64,000 nucleotides of DNA from Methanosarcina barkeri str. Wiesmoor (GTDB taxonomy: Archaea; Halobacteriota; Methanosarcinia; Methanosarcinales; Methanosarcinaceae). The DNA is taken from assembly GCF_000969985.1 (NCBI RefSeq), contig NZ_CP009526.1, forward strand, positions 1,550,001 through 1,614,000, read 5' to 3'. The position numbers and the translations under genes are program-made. Under the pieces are notes generated by a model. That model did no database searches. It saw only the letters and a program-made list of their open reading frames with translations, and was not told where the DNA came from. Of the stretch, positions 35,555-46,045 are shown piece after piece; position 1 is the stretch's first letter; each line of letters begins with the position of its first letter.

Positions 35555-38500
35555 TCAATTACTAACTATAATGTATCTGGTTCTGGTTTCAGTACTGCTG
35601 CTTTCTAAATTATCTACGGTTAAACTAACAGTATATCGTCCTGTTTTGTTGTACATATGTACAGGATTCTTTTCGGTTGAAGTATTTCCATCTCCAAAGG
35701 CCCATCTCCATGAAGTTGGTGATCCGGTGCTATTGTCAGTAAAACTGACATTAAGCGGTACAGATCCTGAAGTTGGAGATGCAGAAAAAGCAGCGTCAAG
35801 GGAGTTTGAAACCGCAATATAGCCGGTTTTTATCAGTGCATTACTGCCGTTTGCATTACTTGCTGTCAATGTAACAGAATATAGTCCTGATTTATTGTAT
35901 GTGTGCACAGGATTCATCTCTGTAGAAGTGTTCCTATCTCCAAAAATCCATCTCCATGAGGTTGGTGATCCGGTACTCTGATCAGTAAAACTAACCGTAA
36001 AAGGCACTTTTCCTGAAAGTGGGGACGCAGAGAAACCGGCAACAGGAGCAGTTAAAACACCTGAGACAGCAATGTAGTCGGTTTTTGTCAAGGTATTACT
36101 GCCGTTTGCATTACTTGCTGTCAATGTAACAGAATATAGCCCTGATTTATTATATGTATGCACAGGATTCTTTTCTGTTGAAGTATTCCCGTCTCCGAAA
36201 GCCCATTTCCATTTAGTTGGCGACCCTGTACTCTGGTCCGTAAAACTAACAGTAAGTGGGGCTTTTCCTAAAGTAGGAGACGCAGAGAAGCTGGCAACAG
36301 GAGCAGCTAAAACGCTTGACACAACAACATGACCTGATTTTGTCAAGGTATTACTACCATTTGCATTACTTGCTGTCAATGTAACAGTATATCGTCCGGA
36401 CTTATTGTATTTATGTACCGGATTTTTCTCTTTTGAAGTGTTCCCATCTCCAAAAGTCCATCTCCATGCCATTGGTGACCCTGTGCTCTGGTCAGTAAAA
36501 ATTACCTTAAGAGGCATATTTCCTGAAGCAGGGGATGCAAAGTAACCAGTGACAGGAGGAGATAAAACGTTTGATACATAAATATAGCTGGATTTTGTCA
36601 AAGTATTACTGCCGTTCGCGTTACTTGTTGTCAATGTAACTGCGTATCTACCGGATTTATTGTATGTGTGTACAGGATTTTTCTCTTTTGAAGTGTTCCG
36701 ATCCCCAAAATTCCATGTCCATGAAGTTGGAAAGCCTGTGCTCTGGTCAGTAAAACTAACCTTAAGAGGCATACTTCCTACAGTTGGAGTTGCTGAAAAG
36801 GCGGTGACAGGAACAATATACCCTGGGCTCGATACCACACTACCGTTTACAGGAGTTACATTTATACAGTTTGATTTTTGCACCTTATCACTGCCTTCCT
36901 CATTAGTCGTCGTCAAAGCAACAGTATAATTTCCTGATTTATTGTATGTGTGTACCGGATTCTTTTCGGTTGAATTAGTTCCATCTCCAAAAGTCCATTT
37001 CCATGCAGCTGGTGACCCTATGCTCTGGTCAGTAAAACTAACAGTAAGAGGTGTTTTTCCTGAAGTTGGGGAAGCTGAAAATTTGGAAACAGTTGTGTTG
37101 TTTAAAACGTTTGAGACGACAGCAATATAACCGGTTTTTGTCAAGGCATTACTACCATTTGCATTACTCACTGTCAATTTAACAGGGTAAAGCCCTGATT
37201 CATTGTATGTATGTACCGGATTTTTTTCGGTTGAATTAGTTCCATCTCCAAAAATCCATTTCCATTTAGTTGGCGATCCTGTGCTCTGGTCAGTAAAACT
37301 AACTGTAAAAGGCACTTTTCCTGAAGTAGGGGACGCAGTGAATTTGGAAACAGGAATATTTAATGTGCTTGATACAGCAATACAGCCGGTTTTTGTCAAG
37401 GCATTACTGCCTTTTTCATTACTTGCTCTCAATGTTACAGAATAAAGTCCTGATTTGTTGAATGTGTGCACAGGATTCTTTTCTGTTGAAGTATTCCCAT
37501 CTCCGAAAGACCATTTCCATGAAGTTGGTGATCCTGTGCCCTTGCCAGAAAAATCAACCGCTAAAGGTGCTTTTCCTGAAGTAAGGGATGCAGAAAAGCT
37601 GGGGACAGGTGGATTTAAAACGTTTGAAACAGCAACATAGCCGGTTTTTGTTAATGTATTACTACCATCTGCATTACTTACTGCTAATGTAACAGAATAT
37701 AATCCTGCTTTGCTGTATGTATGTACAGGGTTCTTCCCGGTTGAATATGTACCGTCTCCAAAAGTCCACTTCCTTGAGGTTGGCGATCCGGTACTCTGAT
37801 CAGTAAAACTAACAGTAAGAGGTGCTTTTCCTGAAACCTGAGATGCAGAGAAAGCAGCAATGGGAGCTTCATACCCGTTTGAAACAGTTATATAGCTGGA
37901 TTTTGTTACTGCAGTCTTGTTTCCAGTTTCGTTCAATGTCAACGTAACTGAATATTTTCCTGACTTTCGATATGTATGCACAGGGTTCTTTTCCGTTGAA
38001 TAAGTTCCATCTCCAAAAGTCCATTTCCATGAGGCTGGCGATCCTGTGCTCTGGTCAGTAAAACTAACGCCAAGTGCCGATTTTCCTGAAGTTGGGGAGG
38101 CAGAAAATCCTGGATGTGCCAGAACAGTTACTGTGGCAATTTTCGAATCAGTACCGTTTTTATTGTTTACTGTAAGCGTTACATTGTAATTCCCTGCCCT
38201 GGAGTAAGTGTGTGCTGGATTCTGCTGTGTCGAAGTGGATTTGTCTCCAAAGTCCCAGCTCCAACCATCCGCATTCATCGAGAAATCCGTAAACTTGACT
38301 GAAAGAGGAGCGTAACCGGATGTGACATTGCTGCTGAAGTTTGCAACAGGATAAACTGGTTGTGCTGGAAGAGGACCAATAAATTGACCGAAAGCAATAG
38401 GACGGAAACCTGTGTTTACTGTGGCTGTAACTCTGTCTGTAGCAGTGTCAATTATAGAGGCAGTGTTTCCGAGATTATCGCTATTACCGGAGTTTGCTAC

Positions 38501-40558
38501 ATATACCTTTTTTCCATCAGGAGTGATTGCAATTCCGTAAGGGCTTTTTCTGACTTTCACAGTCGCTATAACAGTTTTTGTTGCGGTATCGATTACCGAT
38601 ACGTTGTTGCTGCCTTCATTTACCACATATACCTTTTTTCCATCAGGAGTTACTGCAATCCCCATAGGCCATTCCCCTACAGGTACTGTGGATGTAACAG
38701 TATTTGAACTTATTTCAATTATAGAAATAGTATTGCTTTCACAATTCGTCACATATAGTTCTGTTCCCATCGGGTTAATTGTAACTCCACAGGGGCCAGA
38801 TCCAACTTCCACAGTCGATATAACATTATTTGTACTGGTATCAATTACAGAAACAGTGTTGCTATAACGGTTCGTTATATATACTTTTTTTCCATCCGTT
38901 GTGATTGCAACCCCTAGTGGATTAACTCCTACAGGCACGGTGGCTGTAACAGTGTTTGTAGATGTATCAATTATAGAGACAGCTTTGATATCACGATCCG
39001 CCACGTATAGTTTTTTTCCGTCCGGTGTGACTGCAATTCCACAGGGACTATATTTATGGCCTACATCCACAATAGCTGTAACCTTGTTTGTTGCTGTGTC
39101 AATTACAGAAACCGTACCCCTCTCGCCATACTTGGTATTTGTCACATATACTTTTGTTCCATCCGGGTTAACTGCAGCTCCAAAAGGCTCGGTCCCTACG
39201 GGCACTGTGGCTGTAAGAGTATTGTTTCCTGTGTTAATTACAGAAACAGTGTTGCTGTTGAGATTTGTAATAAATGCATATGAAGGTGCAGGAGAACCTT
39301 TTGGTACAACATTTACTGTAGCAAGTTTTGAATCTGTACCGTTTGAATTGTTTACCTTCAGGCTAACAGTATAAATTCCTGTTGTAGAATAGGTATGCGT
39401 GGGATTCTGCTTTGTTGAACCAGACCCGTCTCCAAAGTCCCAGACCCATTTAGTTGCATTTTTTGAGAGATCTGTAAACTGCACAGGTACAGAAAGGAAA
39501 ACATAATCTGATGTGATATTGCTGCTGAAGTTCGCTAAGGGATAAACTGGTTGTATTGGGATAGAACCTATAAACTGGCCTGAAGCGTAAGGGCTGTTTC
39601 CTACAAGCATCGTGGCTGTAACAGCGTTAGTAGCAGTGTCAATTACAGAGACAGTGTTATAGAAATTGATTGCTACATATACTTTTTTTCCATCCGGTGT
39701 GACTGAAATTCCCACAGGATCGGGGCCTACAGGTATCGTGGATATAATTTTGTTTGTTGCCGTGTCAATTACCGATACAGTACTGAAATGTTCAGCGTTA
39801 TTGGTCACATACACCTTTTTTCCATCTGGATTGACTGCGACTCCAAAGGGAGTTCCCCCAAGCTTCACCGTGTTTGTAACACTGTTTGTTGCCGTGTCAA
39901 TTATGGAGATACTCCTGCCATCGTAGTTTACCACGTACACCCTGTTCCCGTCTGGTGTGACCACAATTTCTTTAGGACCTTTTCCTACGGATACCGTGGT
40001 TATAATAGCTTTCGTGGCAGTGTCAATTATAGAGACAGTATTGTCCGCGTAATTTGTTACATATATTTTTTTTCCATCTGGACTTACCGCTACTCCTTCA
40101 GGGTACTTTCCTGTATTCACTGTGCTTACAACAGTATTTGCGGTGGTATCAATCACAGAAACATTGTTGCTATATCGGTTTGTTACATATACTTTATTTC
40201 CGTTAGGGCTAACTGCAACCCCCTGGGGTGAATTTCCTACACTCACTGTGGTTATAACATTATTTGTTGCCGTGTCGATTACAGATACATCATTACTAAG
40301 GACATTTCCTACGTAAACCCTTGTCCCGTTCGGATTAATTACAACTCCCATAGGATTGGACCCTACAGGTATTGCAGCTGTAACTTTGTTTGTGGCTGTG
40401 TCAATTACAGAGACACTGTTACTCTCTGCATTTGTAATGTATGCAAATGGCGCGGCGCCTGCTATGCTCACTAACATTAAAAAAGCAAGTACCGCCATCC
40501 CCAAAACTTTATTTAAGGTTCGCCTCCTAAGTTCTCTATTACAATTCTTTCCTTTCAT
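35555..40558 (-). CDS. Giant surface protein: two YVTN beta-propellers and 12 PKD domains
   Basis: A 1667-residue secreted protein. After a signal peptide (about 18-36) come seven YVTN-type blades (PYITN/VYVTN starts with SVIDTATN strands), one PKD domain, a second set of seven blades, then eleven PKD domains in tandem to the C-terminus. PKD cores are marked by WxFGDG followed by NPVHTY, repeated about every 80-90 residues. The two seven-blade sets fit two closed propellers. Asn-rich sequence suggests glycosylation. No C-terminal membrane anchor is visible, so it may be held by the S-layer or released. Role probably adhesion or surface architecture (family inference). Confidence 0.92.
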   Translation of the reverse strand: MKGKNCNRELRRRTLNKVLGMAVLAFLMLVSIAGAAPFAYITNAESNSVSVIDTATNKVTAAIPVGSNPMGVVINPNGTRVYVGNVLSNDVSVIDTATNNVITTVSVGNSPQGVAVSPNGNKVYVTNRYSNNVSVIDTTANTVVSTVNTGKYPEGVAVSPDGKKIYVTNYADNTVSIIDTATKAIITTVSVGKGPKEIVVTPDGNRVYVVNYDGRSISIIDTATNSVTNTVKLGGTPFGVAVNPDGKKVYVTNNAEHFSTVSVIDTATNKIISTIPVGPDPVGISVTPDGKKVYVAINFYNTVSVIDTATNAVTATMLVGNSPYASGQFIGSIPIQPVYPLANFSSNITSDYVFLSVPVQFTDLSKNATKWVWDFGDGSGSTKQNPTHTYSTTGIYTVSLKVNNSNGTDSKLATVNVVPKGSPAPSYAFITNLNSNTVSVINTGNNTLTATVPVGTEPFGAAVNPDGTKVYVTNTKYGERGTVSVIDTATNKVTAIVDVGHKYSPCGIAVTPDGKKLYVADRDIKAVSIIDTSTNTVTATVPVGVNPLGVAITTDGKKVYITNRYSNTVSVIDTSTNNVISTVEVGSGPCGVTINPMGTELYVTNCESNTISIIEISSNTVTSTVPVGEWPMGIAVTPDGKKVYVVNEGSNNVSVIDTATKTVIATVKVRKSPYGIAITPDGKKVYVANSGNSDNLGNTASIIDTATDRVTATVNTGFRPIAFGQFIGPLPAQPVYPVANFSSNVTSGYAPLSVKFTDFSMNADGWSWDFGDKSTSTQQNPAHTYSRAGNYNVTLTVNNKNGTDSKIATVTVLAHPGFSASPTSGKSALGVSFTDQSTGSPASWKWTFGDGTYSTEKNPVHTYRKSGKYSVTLTLNETGNKTAVTKSSYITVSNGYEAPIAAFSASQVSGKAPLTVSFTDQSTGSPTSRKWTFGDGTYSTGKNPVHTYSKAGLYSVTLAVSNADGSNTLTKTGYVAVSNVLNPPVPSFSASLTSGKAPLAVDFSGKGTGSPTSWKWSFGDGNTSTEKNPVHTFNKSGLYSVTLRASNEKGSNALTKTGCIAVSSTLNIPVSKFTASPTSGKVPFTVSFTDQSTGSPTKWKWIFGDGTNSTEKNPVHTYNESGLYPVKLTVSNANGSNALTKTGYIAVVSNVLNNTTVSKFSASPTSGKTPLTVSFTDQSIGSPAAWKWTFGDGTNSTEKNPVHTYNKSGNYTVALTTTNEEGSDKVQKSNCINVTPVNGSVVSSPGYIVPVTAFSATPTVGSMPLKVSFTDQSTGFPTSWTWNFGDRNTSKEKNPVHTYNKSGRYAVTLTTSNANGSNTLTKSSYIYVSNVLSPPVTGYFASPASGNMPLKVIFTDQSTGSPMAWRWTFGDGNTSKEKNPVHKYNKSGRYTVTLTASNANGSNTLTKSGHVVVSSVLAAPVASFSASPTLGKAPLTVSFTDQSTGSPTKWKWAFGDGNTSTEKNPVHTYNKSGLYSVTLTASNANGSNTLTKTDYIAVSGVLTAPVAGFSASPLSGKVPFTVSFTDQSTGSPTSWRWIFGDRNTSTEMNPVHTYNKSGLYSVTLTASNANGSNALIKTGYIAVSNSLDAAFSASPTSGSVPLNVSFTDNSTGSPTSWRWAFGDGNTSTEKNPVHMYNKTGRYTVSLTVDNLESSSTETRTRYIIVSN

Positions 40559-40621
40559 TTTAGACCGCCATTATATGGATCATTTAAATTTGTTGAGTTT
40601 TGAATAACCTTGAAACTTAAC

Positions 40622-40637
40622 CGACTTTATAAAAATA
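40622..40637 (-). promoter_or_regulatory. Probable TATA box of the giant surface protein gene
   Basis: Read on the minus strand the region gives ATTTTTATAAAGTCGG about 65-80 bp before the ATG at 40558, which would leave a leader of about 40-50 bases. Confidence 0.4.
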
Positions 40638-41682
40638 ATATAGCAATTCATTGAAGCCAGAGTTTTTGGGTTAAGTTGATTATTGCAACCATGTGTAATT
40701 CTAAAGATGACAAGATAAAGAATACTTTACAGAATTATGTAGAATACTTGTAAGTTAAAAGATAATAATTTTTCTTCTATTAACTGGAAAGCTTGATAAT
40801 AAATGAATTCATTCTTTACAGTATATATTTGAATTTTTATACTAATCTGAGTTTTTATATAATCTAAGAGTTTCAAAAACAGAGATTTAGGAAATTAAAA
40901 TTTATTTTCTGAACCAAAAATAATAGAAAATGAAAAAGTTTCTATTCATGAACTAACTTTCTGCAGATGTGCTTGGAACATACTTCTTGTAGATGTGCTT
41001 GGAGCATACACCTCGAAGATAACCTTGTAGCCTTCAGAATTTAAGTCTAAATCTGGATTTTTGAAGCCATTTTCAGATTTTTCAGAGGGCCATTGCTCAC
41101 TGGAATTAACAGAATTATTGTAGATCATATTTCTGGTTTTCTTTTAATCTATAACCAAAATTTAAAAACTTTCAGAATGAAGAAGTTTCCAAAGAAAACG
41201 ACAAAGAAAACGAACATGATATTCATTGAACAAAATGCACAACCAATGAAAGTACTTGCAGATGGCAGCATTTCCGTGCTAAAAAATATTTACTCGGTAA
41301 CAGCTATACTCGTAACAGCTATCCTCAATAGAATATCCTAAGGATTTTTCTGGTGAAAGTATTAAAGCTCGTTAGCTTTCGAGGAGAAAAGTTGATCTTA
41401 ATTAATAATTCTTCAATGTTTATTTCATATCCTGCAACATTGTAGTATCGGTGTAACATTAATGGAAAAGATTCATTTTTAGCATATACTCTTCCATCAT
41501 ATACTTTTCCATCATGAATTTTTCCATTATGAATTTTTCCATCATGAATTTTTCCATCATGAACTTAATAATCTTTTGTATAAAACCAATGAAAAATCAA
41601 AGGATTTTCTAAAATTTAATCTAAAATTAATGAAGAACCGAAGGTTTTATTACAAAAAGCTATAAAAAAATAAGTAAAGCAA
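40638..41682. other. Long intergenic region, no convincing gene
   Basis: A minus-strand frame at 40946-41128 and a plus-strand frame at 41093-41341 lack start signals and overlap each other. Two direct GATGTGCTTGGA(A/G)CATAC copies lie at about 40964 and 40991. A 16-bp repeat based on CATCATGAATTTTTC (41500-41570) sits downstream of the suf-linked gene. Confidence 0.35.
41500..41570. repeat. 16-bp tandem repeat ATTTTTCCATCATGA, about four copies
   Basis: Consecutive imperfect units with TCCATCAT or TCCATTAT. Located just 3' of the minus-strand suf-linked gene. Confidence 0.75.
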
Positions 41683-42135
41683 TTAATCCCCTTCTATGCC
41701 TGAGTTTTCTCCTACAGAGAGCATAAGCTCTCCATAGAGCAGCTTTTCCAGGGTTTCGGCTACATACTTCCTTTGCTGGTATTTCTGGATATCCTCATGC
41801 ATCCTGAGGTCAGAGTCAACCTGGACTCTTACGAGTGCGAAGTGAAATGCTTTTTCATTCTTAATCGGCGCAGTATAGAAAGCTTCCAGCAAGTAAGGGA
41901 GTTTGAGGGGGTCTTCTATAACTTCACTTAAAAGCAGCATTTCTTCAGGAATATCCTGGTAGTGCGAAGATATATCTTTTTTTCCGGTAATAAGTTGCAG
42001 GTTTTTTTCTGAATATTTTTTCTCAAATATAATAATTTCACCAATAATACTTTCCCACCTCTTACTCAAACTAAATTTTGGTTCCCTTTTGTTAATTTCC
42101 GGGAAAACTTCCTGAATTTCCTTACTGGTACACAT
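41683..42135 (-). CDS. Unknown protein at the end of the cob-suf gene run
   Basis: I do not recognise this 150-residue soluble protein. It starts MCTSKEIQEVFPEI, is mainly helical and charged, and has a middle block around VIEDPLKLPYLLEAFYTAP and a C-terminal segment with QQRKYVAETLEKLLYGELML. One Cys lies at position 2. It follows sufB by 32 bp on the same strand, so it may be co-transcribed with sufCB and act as an accessory of Fe-S assembly; this is guilt by association only. Confidence 0.7.
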   Translation of the reverse strand: MCTSKEIQEVFPEINKREPKFSLSKRWESIIGEIIIFEKKYSEKNLQLITGKKDISSHYQDIPEEMLLLSEVIEDPLKLPYLLEAFYTAPIKNEKAFHFALVRVQVDSDLRMHEDIQKYQQRKYVAETLEKLLYGELMLSVGENSGIEGD

Positions 42136-42167
42136 AATTGGTGGCCTGTAAAAGGGAATAAGAGGCT

Positions 42168-43130
42168 TCAGGCCAGCATTCCCTTTACAATAGTATCAAT
42201 AGCATCGTCTTCTTCAAGACCACGGGCCATAAGAGTTTCGACTTCTTTTTTATCCACACATCCAATTGCAGCTTCGTGAGTTACTTTGGCCAGAGGATTA
42301 TCGACACGTACAATGGGAACAGCTTCGGCTTTTGCATTGCCCTGAAGAACCTCCATGCAGTCTACGTGCCCCCTTGATCTTGGGGCGTGACCTTCAGTAA
42401 TTCCCCTGAACTCCGACTCCGCATCTTCGGTAATGGCCAGTCGACTTTTGATCACACTTCTGGCATTTTCCCCATTGAGGGATACTTTTTCCAGGATTTT
42501 TATTTTGTCATCCTTTTTCCCATAGACTTTGGTAACCATTTCACAGACAGAGTCTTTTTCAGCTTCCACATCGTAGTCGAATTCCAGATACCCTACCCTG
42601 CCCGAGACAAGTGAGAAATTTGTGTAGTAGCTGCCTCCTTCCTCTATTCTTATATGGGACTTTGGGATTACCTGAATTCCTCCGTGGGGACCATGGAAGT
42701 GCGTTTCAGTATATTTTAGGGAGGCATTTTTTCCTACATGCATTTGAGCATCCATTCTATGAATGATCTTTACAGCATTGGGAAATGTACAGTGAGCGAC
42801 GAGTTCAACAGCCGAGTCTTCTTCGGCTATAAAATTCATATTTATTTCCTGGAGCCCGTCTTCATGAATAAGCCCGAAGCAAAGGTGGACGGGAAGTGGA
42901 ATTTTGTACCCTTTCTTAATGGTCAGTTTAACGTCCACCCCATGTTCTGTCTCCTGGGGTTCGAGCACAATTCCTTCTATCCCGTTTGCATTAAGCACTT
43001 TATTTCCACTTATCACAAGACTTGCAAGCTCATGATTATGCAGGACTGCAGCATCTCCTCCGGCTGCCGAATAGGCTGCGTCCATATCTTTGGTTTCGCT
43101 GGAAAGTGTATTAAGAGTTATCTGAGTCAT
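42168..43130 (-). CDS. sufB: SufB/SufD-family Fe-S cluster scaffold protein (minimal archaeal type)
   Basis: A 320-residue single SufBD-fold protein with the right-handed beta-helix core; recognisable parts are LKYTETHFHGPHGGIQ and SRGHVDCMEVLQGNAKAEAVP, with the C-terminal HEAAIGCVDKKEVETLMARGL. The Cys in AIGC and the preceding His-Glu-Ala match the SufB active-site region. Archaeal methanogens carry a two-gene SUF-like system (SmsC/SmsB) of this size in place of the full SufBCD complex. The start is 3 bp after the sufC stop, so the genes are coupled. Confidence 0.9.
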   Translation of the reverse strand: MTQITLNTLSSETKDMDAAYSAAGGDAAVLHNHELASLVISGNKVLNANGIEGIVLEPQETEHGVDVKLTIKKGYKIPLPVHLCFGLIHEDGLQEINMNFIAEEDSAVELVAHCTFPNAVKIIHRMDAQMHVGKNASLKYTETHFHGPHGGIQVIPKSHIRIEEGGSYYTNFSLVSGRVGYLEFDYDVEAEKDSVCEMVTKVYGKKDDKIKILEKVSLNGENARSVIKSRLAITEDAESEFRGITEGHAPRSRGHVDCMEVLQGNAKAEAVPIVRVDNPLAKVTHEAAIGCVDKKEVETLMARGLEEDDAIDTIVKGMLA

Positions 43131-43133
43131 TTT

Positions 43134-43865
43134 TCAGGCCGCCTTTTGTGGGGATATCCTGCTATCGCAAGGTATGCACCTGTTTTTGAAAAATTCACTG
43201 ATTTCCAGAGGGTCTCCGCTCCTGAGGATAACCCCTTCGCACATCAGGGATGCTTTATCGGAAGCGGCTGCGATTTCCTTTCTGTGTGTAATTACAAGTA
43301 CTGAGGAGCCGTTTTCTTTAAAAGTTTGTATCAGGTTTACGATTTCCTTTAAGGAAACGACATCAATTCCGGAATCGGGTTCGTCGAGAATAGCAAGCTT
43401 TGGCCTCATTGTAATTATGGATGCAAGCTCTATGCGTTTTCTTTCGCCTCCACTGAGCGCCTCTCCAACTTCCCTGTACAGGTATTTTTCAGGTTTAAGA
43501 TCTACTTTCCTCAGGGCCTCTTTCAGCTCTTCTTCGGTAACGCCTCCATTGCCTTTTGCCCCGATTGCCAGGTAATCTCTGACTTTCAGCCCTTCAAAGC
43601 GGGCGGGTTCCTGCCAGGCAAGAGTAATGCCTTTTCTTGCACGTTCAGTTATTGAAAGTTTTGAAATATCTTCCCCATTAAAGATGAGGCTGCCTTCCTC
43701 GTGTTCATAACCCTGGAGTCCCATCAGGGTATAGGCAAGGGTACTTTTTCCTGCACCGTTTGCACCGATAATGCTGTGAATTTCCCGGTCGCCTACCTCA
43801 AGATTGACCCCTCGCAGGATTTTCTTCCCATCGCGGCTCAACACCAGGTTTTTTACAGATAGAAT
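43134..43865 (-). CDS. sufC: SufC Fe-S assembly ATPase, probable ATT start
   Basis: An ABC-type ATPase of about 243 residues driving Fe-S assembly with SufB. Walker A is GANGAGKST, the signature LSGGERKRIELA, Walker B KLAILDEPDSGID. The conserved beginning LSVKNLVLSRDGKKILRG extends upstream of every ATG/GTG/TTG that would keep it; directly before it the frame reads ATT, preceded by an in-frame TAG, and GAGGTG lies six bases before that ATT. I therefore place the start at ATT 43865. GTG at 43850 would remove part of the first beta strand. It begins 22 bp after cobY. Confidence 0.9.
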   Translation of the reverse strand: MLSVKNLVLSRDGKKILRGVNLEVGDREIHSIIGANGAGKSTLAYTLMGLQGYEHEEGSLIFNGEDISKLSITERARKGITLAWQEPARFEGLKVRDYLAIGAKGNGGVTEEELKEALRKVDLKPEKYLYREVGEALSGGERKRIELASIITMRPKLAILDEPDSGIDVVSLKEIVNLIQTFKENGSSVLVITHRKEIAAASDKASLMCEGVILRSGDPLEISEFFKNRCIPCDSRISPQKAA

Positions 43866-43887
43866 CTATGACACCTCTATAAGTTTT

Positions 43888-44499
43888 TTAGTCTTGGCCC
43901 TGCAGCATCTCCTTGCAGTGCTGCAAATCCTCAACAGTATTTACGTTTATTGCTAGTTTGGGATTATCAAGTATTAGATTAAAATCTTCCTGTTCTTTTC
44001 GGATTTGAGAACTGTCTAGAATATTAATTCCGGCAGGTACTATCAGCTTTCCATCTTTGTTAAAGACCGTATCCGGCCTGATTCCGGCTCCTTTACAGAC
44101 ATTGATAGGAACATATACCGAAAGCGCCGGCTTTCCTTCTTCCTTATATTTCTCGATTACAGAATCGATAAGTTCAGAGTTTATAAGGGGAAGGTCTGAC
44201 ATAATAATCATTACAGGCCCAACGGTTTCTGCGGTTTCGACTGCATGGATCATATCCCCTACATAGTTTCCGCCAAAAGTCCTGATTACTCGAACTTCTC
44301 CTTTGTAGCGTTCCTGGATCATAATTTCTGTCCTGGGGGTAACAGGTGAAACCGCTACGAAAACCCTGTCTATATTTTCTGAGGCCCTGAGGGTATCTAT
44401 CACGTAAGCGATAAGTGGTTTTCCAAGCAGTTCAACACAGGGCTTTTCCCCCATTCCAAGCCTCTGTCCAAACCCCCCTGCCATTACAATAGCGTCCAT
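43888..44499 (-). CDS. cobY: GTP:adenosylcobinamide-phosphate guanylyltransferase CobY
   Basis: A 203-residue nucleotidyltransferase that activates adenosylcobinamide phosphate with GMP, the archaeal non-homologous replacement of CobU. The N-terminal [20 protein letters not shown] is the nucleotide-binding loop and [11 protein letters not shown] the metal site. Its start overlaps the end of cobS by 16 bp, so translation is coupled. It acts in the cytoplasm just before CobS. Confidence 0.95.
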   Translation of the reverse strand: MDAIVMAGGFGQRLGMGEKPCVELLGKPLIAYVIDTLRASENIDRVFVAVSPVTPRTEIMIQERYKGEVRVIRTFGGNYVGDMIHAVETAETVGPVMIIMSDLPLINSELIDSVIEKYKEEGKPALSVYVPINVCKGAGIRPDTVFNKDGKLIVPAGINILDSSQIRKEQEDFNLILDNPKLAINVNTVEDLQHCKEMLQGQD

Positions 44500-45326
44500 T
44501 TAAAACCTCCCATGTATCCGTTTAATGAAAGTTGCAGGAGAACTGCGAGAATTATGAGTGCAGTTACCCGACCAATTTCGTTAGCAGTACCAATTCCGTC
44601 GCCATTTAATCCTCCGAAATGAGCATAGCTTCGGTTAAGAATCACCAGAGCCACCAGGCAGGCTCCCAGATAAGGCAACAGTCCTATCCACCCAAAAGGC
44701 AGAAAGCAAACGATGGCTCCGAATACAAATCCAATCAGAAAGTTCTTTCTGGTTGCTCCGTTTATAGTCATAGCTCCCAAGCCAGGATAAGCCTGTTTTT
44801 CCCGTGGAGGTATGGGCTTTCCAAAGGCAGCAATAGTTAGCATGGACTGTTTTGCACTGACCTCTGCAATAAACATTGATTCAAACATTAAAACCGGAAG
44901 GTTAGACCCAAAAACGGCGGAACCTTCTTGCTGTACTGCCCTTATCGAACCATACAGAGTAAGTAATAAGAGAATACAGAAGGACACGCCTCCTGTCCCG
45001 ATGGTCGTGTCTTTCAGGGCCTTGATTTTTTTCTCAAGTGACCCGTGGGCCATAAAACCGTCCCCGATATCCGTGATACCATCAAGGTGATTAAAACCTG
45101 TAATATAATATATGAATCCCATTAGAAGGGCTGCAAGCACAGGACCAGGAAATATTACCTGCCCTATGAATGCAACTGCCCCTATGAGAAGCCCGAGTAC
45201 GGCTCCCACTACGGGATAAAAGTAGATTTTCTTCATGAGTTCGTCGATTCCTTCCATGCTGATTCCCACAGGGATGGTGGACAGGAAGCCAAACCCAGAT
45301 TTAAAAGCAAGCAAATATGAATTCAT
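44484..45326 (-). CDS. cobS: Cobalamin-5'-phosphate synthase CobS
   Basis: A 280-residue integral membrane enzyme that joins adenosylcobinamide-GDP to the lower-ligand riboside. Landmarks are the [22 protein letters not shown] motif region (with the DGxTD-type acidic site) and [22 protein letters not shown] near the C-terminus, with several hydrophobic helices between. The ATG at 45326 is preceded by GGCGGTG; an upstream ATG at 45347 lacks that. It lies between cobZ and cobY in the same orientation. Confidence 0.95.
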   Translation of the reverse strand: MNSYLLAFKSGFGFLSTIPVGISMEGIDELMKKIYFYPVVGAVLGLLIGAVAFIGQVIFPGPVLAALLMGFIYYITGFNHLDGITDIGDGFMAHGSLEKKIKALKDTTIGTGGVSFCILLLLTLYGSIRAVQQEGSAVFGSNLPVLMFESMFIAEVSAKQSMLTIAAFGKPIPPREKQAYPGLGAMTINGATRKNFLIGFVFGAIVCFLPFGWIGLLPYLGACLVALVILNRSYAHFGGLNGDGIGTANEIGRVTALIILAVLLQLSLNGYMGGFKWTLL

Positions 45327-45360
45327 CGTGCACCGCCTGTTTTTCAATCCTTTCCTTCTT

Positions 45361-45903
45361 TCAGTCCTTTCCTACAAATTCTGCCATACCTCTTGAATAC
45401 ATATTGGAAGACACGCCTCCTATAAGGCCCCCGATAACGTCATCCATAAAAGGCCCGAGCTTTGCAAGGATTCCAGGCTTCTGTTTGTCAAACCTGACAA
45501 ATTCAAAAGCTCCCTTGGAACCGCTTATATAGGTTGCAATACTTGTGCCGAGCACTTCATCCGCAATTATAAAAGTAAGGTCCTTTTCATAAGAACTTTT
45601 GCTGAGGTTCGGAAGGGTTCCTGCCCTACCTTCTCGCTCCAGCAAGATCCCGGAGTAGATTAGAAGGCAGAGGTTTGGATCTGAAAGTGCGTACTTAAGT
45701 TCCCTTTTAAATAAAGCGTCGGCTTTCTCTCTGGTCTCAAGCCCTGGATGGGGAACATACATTTCCAAAGCTGTATCAGCAAGGTCCTGAACACTGATGC
45801 CTTCTTCAGCAAGGACATCGAGGATGTTGACTGTAGCTTTTTCTTCTATTTTCTCAGGCTGCCCTTTTTTCAGGTCTCTTTCCTCAATATCGGATAACTT
45901 CAT
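45361..45903 (-). CDS. cobZ: Alpha-ribazole-5'-phosphate phosphatase CobZ
   Basis: A 180-residue protein of the PgpA-like fold with [35 protein letters not shown] and [20 protein letters not shown]; the acidic residues in those segments form the metal site of this phosphatase group. It removes the 5' phosphate in the late cobamide pathway and replaces bacterial CobC in Methanosarcina. It is 34 bp upstream of cobS. A 142-bp spacer separates it from cbiB. Confidence 0.92.
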   Translation of the reverse strand: MKLSDIEERDLKKGQPEKIEEKATVNILDVLAEEGISVQDLADTALEMYVPHPGLETREKADALFKRELKYALSDPNLCLLIYSGILLEREGRAGTLPNLSKSSYEKDLTFIIADEVLGTSIATYISGSKGAFEFVRFDKQKPGILAKLGPFMDDVIGGLIGGVSSNMYSRGMAEFVGKD

Positions 45904-46045
45904 ATGATCACTTCGGGGTGTTAAAAAATGGTTTTATTAGCTTTCGAAAATCTTTAACGCTATACACTGGCTTTTCTCAAAACCCGTATTCCCATGAAGG
46001 ATTTGGATTATCTCAGGAATCAGGCTCTTGCAGGCAAAGGAAGGG

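Noticed and set aside
35571-40607. Many plus-strand ORFs across the giant surface protein gene
   Set aside because: They are antisense shadows of the PKD and YVTN repeats and share their periodicity.
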